NCBI RefSeq assembly: GCF_016595245.1
Contig: NZ_JAENHM010000073.1
Coordinates: 690,365 to 754,364 of the forward strand
DNA length: 64,000 nt
Reading direction: 5' to 3'
DNA from: Azospirillum endophyticum
Lineage (GTDB): Bacteria > Pseudomonadota > Alphaproteobacteria > Azospirillales > Azospirillaceae
Shown: positions 58,209-64,000 of the stretch, piece after piece
How the letters are laid out: every line of letters begins with the position of its first letter
Position numbering within the stretch: position 1 is the first letter of the stretch
Made by a program: the position numbers and the translations under genes
The notes under the pieces: generated by a model
Database searches by the model: none
Seen by the model: only the letters and a program-made list of their open reading frames with translations
What the model was told of the DNA's origin: nothing

Positions 58209-58595
58209 GTGTCGACGATCAAAGGAAACACCGTCGTTGTTCTGGAGCGGGACGCGGTCCTGCGCCTGGGTGTGGAGGCTCTGCTGGAATCCTGGGACTG
58301 CAGGGTGGTCGCGGGCGACAGCATCGATGAACTGATCTCGAGCATTCGCGCCGACAATCTACGACCGACCCTGTTGCTTCTGCCGCCGACGGATGGGCGG
58401 CAAACCGGCGACCAGTTGGCAGAGCGCTTCGAAGCGGAAATCGGCTGCTCGCTGCCTTGGATCGGAGTGACCGGTGACCTGGCCTTGCTCAAGCGATGGA
58501 AGGCCGGCGAAATCGGCGGCATTCTCCTTGAGATGCCATGCTCGCCAGAGACGCTTCGCGCCGCGATGGTCGGGGCACTTCAAGGCAGTGTTTGA
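58209..58595 (+). CDS. Degenerate stand-alone receiver-like protein
   Basis: 128 residues, GTG start. Its layout follows a response-regulator receiver: VVVLERDAVLRLGVEALLESWDC at the N-terminus, then RPTLLLLPPTDG where strand 3 and the phospho-Asp should be, and LEMPCSPETLRAA in place of the Lys-Pro segment. The acceptor Asp and the conserved Lys are both missing, so phosphorylation is unlikely. It looks most like the C-terminal receiver of hybrid kinases and may be a decayed copy or a phosphorylation-independent pseudoreceiver. Confidence 0.6.
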   Translation: MSTIKGNTVVVLERDAVLRLGVEALLESWDCRVVAGDSIDELISSIRADNLRPTLLLLPPTDGRQTGDQLAERFEAEIGCSLPWIGVTGDLALLKRWKAGEIGGILLEMPCSPETLRAAMVGALQGSV

Positions 58596-59369
58596 CGATT
58601 CGCTTTTGGGTCCTTCCGGGGGCGCTCCTCAATCCATCCTGAGCGCTGGCAGGCGGGCGGCTTTGCGCACACCATCTATCCACTGGCCTTGTTCAGGTAG
58701 CCGACGGCGATAGTCGCTTCCAGAACGTCGGACGTTCCTGTGGATGTCGTCAGCCCCCGCGGCCTGGAGTGCCCAGCATCGACAGATAGCGTCGCCCAGG
58801 CCGCGGCGGGAATGGCTTGGGGCGCAACCGGGTGATGACATGCTGGTCCGCCTCCCATCGTCGCGGACAGAGTGAGACGGAGGTCGCGGAAAGAGGGCCG
58901 GTTCGGTTGCCAAGGCTCTCGTAGGGTCCCAGCTTGGCGATGACGTTGGTAGGTCCTGAAGCTGTGGAGCTTTCACCAACGCCACTGGCGGCCCATGGCG
59001 CCTACGCTGCCGAAGGAAGTCGACATGCTGCCGGTTACCAGCAACGTGGCGGTCGCCGACGGCCCTCAATGCGGCCGCACGTGACGTCCTTGCTATTGCC
59101 CAACCATATTGCGGAGCTGGAGAGTGGTGCGAACAACGACGTGCTGGTAAGTGCGGAGCATAAGCTGTTCAGCTCGCGTCGCCGACTTCGGAGATTTGCC
59201 GTTTCGGTCGCGCATGCCCGATCGCGAGCAGGCCAGCAGTGCGATTTGCTAGGTGGAGGCGTTCAGGCTGAACCAGCAGAAAGGCACACCACAGGAACAG
59301 GGAGTTTGACACGCGGCGCGAGGAGAGTTTGACACTCTCGTTGAAGATGCCGCTAAGTCATTGAAGGAA
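58596..59369. other. Non-coding stretch with probable mobile-element debris
   Basis: About 770 bases without a convincing gene; open frames on both strands are patchy and Arg-rich, and codon use differs from neighbours. Near the right end an 11-base direct repeat is found (next entry). Position between tRNA genes, a common integration spot, fits old insertion remains, but no transposase could be identified. Confidence 0.4.
59302..59335. repeat. Direct repeat GAGTTTGACAC x2, possible IS terminus
   Basis: GAGTTTGACAC occurs at 59302-59312 and 59325-59335 (23-base period). Read on the other strand these give GTGTCAAACTC twice. Repeated sequences beginning TGT near the tip are typical of IS21-family ends. 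No istA/istB gene is present, so only a remnant is proposed. Confidence 0.35.
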
Positions 59370-59445
59370 TGGTGATCCGGGTGGGATTCGAACCCACGGC
59401 CACATGATTAAAAGTCACGTGCTCTACCGACTGAGCTACCGGATC
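59370..59445 (-). tRNA. tRNA-Lys (anticodon TTT)
   Basis: On the minus strand: acceptor GATCCGG/CCGGATC, D arm TAGCTCAGTCGGTAGAGCA, anticodon stem CGTGA/TCATG with loop CTTTTAA (anticodon TTT), T arm with GTTCGAATC, encoded CCA. Confidence 0.92.
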
Positions 59446-59592
59446 ATCCAGCGCGGCGGTGGGAAGCTGACCCCCCGCCGGAAGTGGGCGCACCATAGAA
59501 AGACGCGCCTGAAAGGTCAACCATGGGCTTGATGGCGGATGCATGATTTTGCCATCAAGCCCATTGGGCCGGATCAGGCCAAGCCGGTCCGG

Positions 59593-60156
59593 TCAGGTCT
59601 GGCTGGTCGTCGGACCGGTGCCGTTGCCGGCTTCCAGGGCGAAGCGCTCGGCGAGCCGTTCGGCGACGCGGGCGGAGACGAAATGCCGGATGTCCCCACC
59701 CAGCCGCCCGATCTCCTTCACGAAACGGGAGGAGATGAACTGGTGCTTCTCGGAGGACATCAGGAAGATCGTCTCGACCTTCGGGTTCAGCCGCGCGTTC
59801 ATGCCCGCCATCTGGAATTCATACTCGAAGTCCGAGACGGCGCGCAGGCCGCGGATGATGACGCGGGCGTTCATCTCGATGGCGAAATGCATCAGCAGAT
59901 TGTCGAAGGCCCGCACCTCGATGCTGGCCCCGCCGGCGTTCAGCCCGGCCACGTCCTCGCGAACCATGGCCACCCGCTCGTCCGTGGAATAGAGCGGCCC
60001 CTTGCCGGCATTCCGCGCGACGCCGATGATCAGGTGGTCGACCTGACGGGCGGCTCGCTGGATGATGTCCATGTGACCGTTGGTGATCGGATCGAAGGTG
60101 CCGGGATAGACACCGATTCGACGACCCGTGCTGGTCTCGGTCTGGCTGGTCGCCAT
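59593..60156 (-). CDS. coaD: Phosphopantetheine adenylyltransferase
   Basis: 187 residues against a usual 160; the extra length is an N-terminal TSQTETSTGRR stretch and a C-terminal GNGTGPTTSQT tail. The nucleotidyltransferase core is intact: YPGTFDPITNGHMDII, NLLMHFAIEMNARVIIRGLRA, and the ISSRFVKEI (ISSTxVR-type) motif. It makes dephospho-CoA from phosphopantetheine and ATP. It lies 25 bases after gyrA on the same strand. Confidence 0.95.
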   Translation of the reverse strand: MATSQTETSTGRRIGVYPGTFDPITNGHMDIIQRAARQVDHLIIGVARNAGKGPLYSTDERVAMVREDVAGLNAGGASIEVRAFDNLLMHFAIEMNARVIIRGLRAVSDFEYEFQMAGMNARLNPKVETIFLMSSEKHQFISSRFVKEIGRLGGDIRHFVSARVAERLAERFALEAGNGTGPTTSQT

Positions 60157-60181
60157 GGAAGTTCCCCTCTACGCCCTTCCG

Positions 60182-62974
60182 TTATTCGTTCGGTGCGGCG
60201 GTCCCGCCGGCATCGCCGGTGGGATCGACCGAACCGTTGGCGTCATCGCCAGTCTCGACGCCCGTATCGATGCCATTCTCGCCTTCTTCCTCGGCGATGG
60301 TGGCGACGGACACCACACGCTCGTCCGCCCCCACGCGGAACAGCGTGACGCCCAGCGTCTTGCGGCCGGCCACCCGCACGTCGTGCAGCGGCATGCGGAT
60401 CACCTGGCCCCCGTTGGTGACCATCATCACCTGATGGTTCGACTCGACCGGGAAGGAGGCGACGATGGAGCCGTTACGCTCGCCCATCTCCATGTTCCAG
60501 ATGCCCTGGCCCCCGCGTCCGGCGGTGCGATACTCGTAGGACGAGCTGCGCTTGCCATAGCCGCGGTCGGAGACGGTGAGAATATACTGCTCCTTCTGTT
60601 TCAGGTCTTCGTAGCGCTCCTGCGACAGGGTGACGCTGTCGGCCGGAACCTCGTCGGCTTCCGGCGCGGCCTCGCCCTCCATCTCCAGCCCTTCGTCGCG
60701 CTTCCTCTTGAAGAAGGCGGCGCGCTCCTCCGGGGTGGCGTCGACATGGGCCAGGATCGACAGCGACACCACTTCGTCCCCGTCGGCCAGCCGGATGCCG
60801 CGGACACCGGTGGAGGTCCGGCCGGCGAAGACCCGCACATCGTCGACCGGGAAGCGGATGCACTTGCCGCCGCGGGTCGCCAGCAGCACGTCGTCGGTCT
60901 CCGAGCAGGTGTGGACGCCGATCAGCCGTTCGCCTTCCTCCTCCAGCTTCATGGCGATCAGGCCGTTGGAGCGGATGTTGGCGAAGTCCGACATGCGGTT
61001 GCGGCGGACATTGCCCTTGGAGGTGGCGAAGACGACGTGCAGATCGGCCCAGGCGGCCTCGTCCTCCGGCAGCGGCAGGACGGTGGTGATGGTCTCGCCG
61101 TCGATCAGCGGCAGCAGGTTGACGAAGGCCTTGCCGCGCGCCTGCGGGTTGCCCAGCGGCAGGCGGTAGACCTTCAGCTTGTAGACCATGCCGCGGTTCG
61201 AGAAGAGCAGCAGCGGCGTGTGGGTGTTGGCGACGAACAGATCGCTGACCGCATCCTCCGCCTTCATCGACATGCCGGCGCGTCCCTTGCCGCCGCGCTT
61301 CTGCGCGCGGTAGGTCGACAGCGGCACCCGCTTCACGTAGCCGGACTGGCTGACGGTGACGACCATGTCCTCGCGCTGGATCAGGTCCTCGATGTCGGCC
61401 TCGAACTCCAGATCCTGGATCTCGGTGCGGCGCGGGTTGCCGAACCGCTCCTTCATCTCCACCAGCTCGTCGCGCAGGATCCCCATCAGCTTCGGCCGGT
61501 TGGCGAGCGTGGCGAGGAAATCGGCGATCTGGTCGGTGACGTCGGTCAGCTCGGCGCCGATCTTGTCGCGCTCCAGCCCGGTCAGGCGGTGCAGGCGCAG
61601 GTCGAGGATGGCGCGGGCCTGGACTTCCGACAGCCGGTAGGTGCCTTGCTCGCTGACGCCGCGGCCCGGCTCGTCGATCAGCTCGATCAGCGGGCCGACC
61701 TCATGGACCGGCCATTCCCGGTTCATCATCTCCTCGCGCGCCCAGACCGGATCGGGGGCGCTGCGGATCAGCTGGATCATCGCGTCCAAATTGGCGACGG
61801 CGACCGCCAGACCGACCAAGGTGTGCGCCCGCTCGCGCGCCTTGCCCAGCAGGAACTCGGTCCGCCGGGTGATGACCTGTTCGCGGAAACGGACGAAGGC
61901 GGTGATGATCTGCAGGAGATTCATCAGCTCCGGACGGCCGCCGTTCAACGCCAGCATGTTGACGCCGAAGGAGGTCTGGAGCTGGGTGTGGCGGAACAAC
62001 TGGGCCAGCACGACGTCGGGAACCGCGTCGCGCTTCAGCTCGACCACAACGCGCACGCCGTCGCGGTCGGATTCGTCGCGCAGGTCGGCGATGCCCTCGA
62101 TCGTCTTGTCGTTCACGACCTCGCCGATGCGTTCCATCAGCTTGGCCTTGTTGACCTGATAGGGGATCTCGGTCGCGATGATGGCGGTGCGGTCCTTGCG
62201 CACCTCCTCGAAATGGGTCTTGGCGCGCAGGATGACCGAGCCGCGCCCGGTCTGCAGCGCCGCCCGGCTGCCCGAGCGGCCGAGGATCAGGCCACCCGTC
62301 GGGAAATCGGGGCCGGGCACATGATCCATCAACTCGTCGAGCGTGACGTCGGGATTGTCGATGTAGGCGCAGCAGGCGTCGATCACCTCGCCCAGATTGT
62401 GGGTCGGGATGTTGGTCGCCATGCCGACGGCGATGCCGCCGGCGCCGTTCACCAGCAGGTTGGGGAAGCGCGCCGGGACGACGGTCGGCTCGCGGCCCGA
62501 ATCGTCGTAGCTGGCCTGGAAGTCGATGGTGTCCTTGTCGATGTCGTCCAGCAGCGCTTCCGCCGCCTTGGCCAGGCGCGCCTCGGTATAGCGCATGGCC
62601 GCCGGCGGGTCGCCGTCCATCGAGCCGAAATTGCCCTGGCCGTCGATCAGCGGCAGGCGCATCGAGAAGTCCTGCGCCATGCGGACCATGGCGTCGTAGA
62701 TCGCGCTGTCGCCGTGCGGGTGGTATTTACCCATCACGTCGCCGACGATGCGCGCCGACTTCTTATAGGGCTTGGTCGAGTCGTACCCGCCCTCCTTCAT
62801 CGCGTAGAGGATGCGCCGGTGAACCGGCTTCAGCCCGTCGCGGACGTCGGGCAGGGCACGGCTCACGATCACGCTCATCGCGTAGTCGAGATACGATTTC
62901 CGCATCTCGTCTTCGATGTTGATCGGCGCGATGTCGGAGGCGGGAGGAAGGGGCGTATTGCTCAAGCAGGACAC
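60182..62974 (-). CDS. gyrA: DNA gyrase subunit A
   Basis: 930 residues. N-terminus IEDEMRKSYLDYAMSVIVSRALPDVRDGLKPVHRRI, catalytic Tyr in MRYTEARLA, and the GyrA box QKRGGKGRAG in the C-terminal pinwheel domain. The quinolone-resistance region reads YHPHGDSAIYDAMV, with Ser and Asp at the E. coli 83 and 87 positions, so no resistance change is seen. An acidic insertion (about residues 750-785) in the C-terminal domain is usual for alphaproteobacteria. GapR, encoded earlier, is thought to assist gyrase. Confidence 0.97.
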   Translation of the reverse strand: MSCLSNTPLPPASDIAPINIEDEMRKSYLDYAMSVIVSRALPDVRDGLKPVHRRILYAMKEGGYDSTKPYKKSARIVGDVMGKYHPHGDSAIYDAMVRMAQDFSMRLPLIDGQGNFGSMDGDPPAAMRYTEARLAKAAEALLDDIDKDTIDFQASYDDSGREPTVVPARFPNLLVNGAGGIAVGMATNIPTHNLGEVIDACCAYIDNPDVTLDELMDHVPGPDFPTGGLILGRSGSRAALQTGRGSVILRAKTHFEEVRKDRTAIIATEIPYQVNKAKLMERIGEVVNDKTIEGIADLRDESDRDGVRVVVELKRDAVPDVVLAQLFRHTQLQTSFGVNMLALNGGRPELMNLLQIITAFVRFREQVITRRTEFLLGKARERAHTLVGLAVAVANLDAMIQLIRSAPDPVWAREEMMNREWPVHEVGPLIELIDEPGRGVSEQGTYRLSEVQARAILDLRLHRLTGLERDKIGAELTDVTDQIADFLATLANRPKLMGILRDELVEMKERFGNPRRTEIQDLEFEADIEDLIQREDMVVTVSQSGYVKRVPLSTYRAQKRGGKGRAGMSMKAEDAVSDLFVANTHTPLLLFSNRGMVYKLKVYRLPLGNPQARGKAFVNLLPLIDGETITTVLPLPEDEAAWADLHVVFATSKGNVRRNRMSDFANIRSNGLIAMKLEEEGERLIGVHTCSETDDVLLATRGGKCIRFPVDDVRVFAGRTSTGVRGIRLADGDEVVSLSILAHVDATPEERAAFFKRKRDEGLEMEGEAAPEADEVPADSVTLSQERYEDLKQKEQYILTVSDRGYGKRSSSYEYRTAGRGGQGIWNMEMGERNGSIVASFPVESNHQVMMVTNGGQVIRMPLHDVRVAGRKTLGVTLFRVGADERVVSVATIAEEEGENGIDTGVETGDDANGSVDPTGDAGGTAAPNE

Positions 62975-63084
62975 TCATTCTTCGTATGCGCCGCCGCTTG
63001 ACGAATCCGCGGCAGTCACCGGCCTTGCGGGCCGAAGGTTTTGCCCAGGAAATATAGCAACTCTCGCAATTGCACACAATGATT

Positions 63085-63102
63085 CGGGGCTGGAAAGCCC
63101 CG
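63085..63102 (-). terminator. Hairpin after the MATE gene
   Basis: CGGGGCT and AGCCCCG flank a 4-base loop just past the stop of the minus-strand MATE gene. No T-run follows on the minus strand, so terminator strength is uncertain. Confidence 0.45.
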
Positions 63103-63103
63103 G

Positions 63104-64000
63104 TCAGCGTCGGCTCAGATACGCGAATCGAAGCGAGAGGATGGTGACCGACACCAGGCTGGCGATCAGGATTCCTTCGAACAGGCCGTGGACACCGTGC
63201 CCGAGACCGAAGACCAGGAAGCCGGACACCGGAATCATCACCACCGCGTAGGAGAAGAAGTGCAGCGCGGTGGGGATCCAGGCATCGTGCCGACCGCGCA
63301 ACGCATTCGCCATCACCGTCTGTCCGCCGTCGGCGATCAGGATCCAGGCGGTGAAGGCGATCAGCGGCACCACCGCCTCCAGCAAGTCCGGATCGTTGGT
63401 GTAGATCGCGCCCAGCGCATCGGGCAGGCTGCGGTAGAGGATGCCGACGCAGGCCAGGATGGCGCTGGTGACGCCGAGCCCGGTCCAGCCGGCCAGCGCC
63501 ATGTCGCTGCGGTCGCCGCGGCCATAGGCCACACCGACCCGCACCGCCGTGGCCGAGGCCAGGCCGACGGCCGCCATGAAGGGCAGGGCGGTCAGGTTCA
63601 GCCCGACCGTGTAGGCGCCCAGCGCCAGAGGGGAGATCATGCCGGCGAACAGGCCCAGCCCGCCGAACGCCCCGCTCTCCACCCCGATGCTGAGCCCGGC
63701 GGCATAGCCGAGATGGCGCTGGCGCGCCGCGCCGCTCCACCAGTCCGACACCGGCAGGCGGACCTGCCAGCGGTCATGGTCGCGCATCCACCAGACATAG
63801 GCGACCAGCCCGAGCCCCATGGCCCAGCGCACGATGGTGGTCGCCCAGGCCGAACCGACCGCACCCAGCGGCTCCAGCCCGAGATGCCCCCACACCAGCG
63901 CCCAGGCGAGCGCCGCGTTGACGAAATTGCCGATCACCATGGCGACCATGCCGGGAAGCGGGCGCTTGATGCCCTCCAGGAAGAAGCCGGTGGTGATGTA
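63104..64000 (-). CDS. MATE-family multidrug/Na+ antiporter, C-terminal part (gene runs off the right edge)
   Basis: About 299 residues; the frame is open to the window edge (FFLEGIKRPLPG precedes the first internal Met), so the N-terminal part lies outside. The visible part has at least seven membrane helices and MATE features: GNFVNAALAWALVWG, GVESGAFGGLGLFAG, and the second-half repeat with FTAWILIADGGQTVMANALRG. It probably exports cationic drugs or other organic compounds with Na+ or H+. It lies upstream of gyrA on the same strand. Confidence 0.88.
   Translation of the reverse strand, partial: YITTGFFLEGIKRPLPGMVAMVIGNFVNAALAWALVWGHLGLEPLGAVGSAWATTIVRWAMGLGLVAYVWWMRDHDRWQVRLPVSDWWSGAARQRHLGYAAGLSIGVESGAFGGLGLFAGMISPLALGAYTVGLNLTALPFMAAVGLASATAVRVGVAYGRGDRSDMALAGWTGLGVTSAILACVGILYRSLPDALGAIYTNDPDLLEAVVPLIAFTAWILIADGGQTVMANALRGRHDAWIPTALHFFSYAVVMIPVSGFLVFGLGHGVHGLFEGILIASLVSVTILSLRFAYLSRR

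Noticed and set aside
62600..62760. Possible quinolone-resistance change in gyrA
   Set aside because: The Ser and Asp at the E. coli 83 and 87 positions are both present (GDSAIYD).
60128..63001. A 957-codon open frame antisense to gyrA
   Set aside because: It is a mirror of the gyrA codon pattern in GC-rich DNA, rich in His, Gln, Asp and Arg, with no recognisable domain.
1..64000. CRISPR arrays, rRNA genes, complete insertion sequences, integrase genes
   Set aside because: No regularly spaced repeats, rRNA-like sequence, transposase or recombinase reading frames were found on either strand.

Overview
The window looks like chromosomal DNA of an Azospirillum-like alphaproteobacterium (Rhodospirillales). 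The signs are high GC, the three-gene proton-translocating transhydrogenase (pntAA-pntAB-pntB), a GapR-type (DUF2312) nucleoid protein, an NDUFS4-like complex I accessory subunit, the mrp / hflK-hflC / degP neighbourhood, tpiA-secG-pyrG followed by kdsA, MbfA, EnvZ/OmpR, gyrA next to coaD, and several MHYT/PAS sensory proteins. The genus is inferred from gene content and order, not from a marker-gene comparison.

Layout. (1) 1-5.3 kb is accessory: the end of a PP2C-like phosphatase gene overlapping a YegI-like kinase gene, then small unknown genes behind a consensus alphaproteobacterial LexA (SOS) box, a gene-poor AT-richer stretch with strong inverted repeats, an intact gapR-like gene, and a second gapR cut off after about 44 codons. 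(2) 5.3-8.8 kb: the pnt operon with its terminator, and a DUF1330 gene. (3) 8.9-15.8 kb: a small membrane protein, a TauA/SsuA-type ABC importer, and a penicillin-acylase-family gene overlapping a threonine ammonia-lyase gene. (4) 15.9-28.8 kb: a signalling cluster (MHYT-PAS hybrid kinase, PAS-GGDEF cyclase, receiver-HATPase protein, 1180-residue hybrid kinase with HPt, orphan periplasmic binding protein), interrupted by two divergent cobalamin genes (cbiB and a CobC-type aminotransferase). (5) 28.9-34.1 kb: a GST; a likely operon tusA - DUF2478/DUF364 fusion - DUF1244; an SDR; a YegD-type Hsp70. (6) 34.1-39.6 kb: mrp, hflK, hflC, degP. (7) 39.6-45.4 kb: a LuxR-type regulator, ompR-envZ, a MarR regulator with a near-perfect operator palindrome, and mbfA. 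(8) 45.7-53.1 kb: tpiA, secG, pyrG, a GDSL autotransporter, a dienelactone hydrolase, kdsA, DUF192. (9) 53.2-57.1 kb: a MacA-MacB-type exporter and a glycosyltransferase fragment. (10) 57.3-59.4 kb: three tRNA genes (Pro, Arg, Lys), the NDUFS4-like gene, a degenerate receiver gene and what looks like mobile-element debris. (11) 59.6-64 kb: coaD, gyrA and a partial MATE transporter gene.

Most of the window is core chromosome. The parts that look out of the ordinary are the left 5 kb (possible island edge with an SOS-controlled cassette and a broken gapR), the tusA-DUF2478/DUF364 operon, the helical insertion in the MacA-like adaptor, and the 58.2-59.3 kb stretch between tRNA genes. No CRISPR array, rRNA operon, intact insertion sequence or integrase gene was seen.
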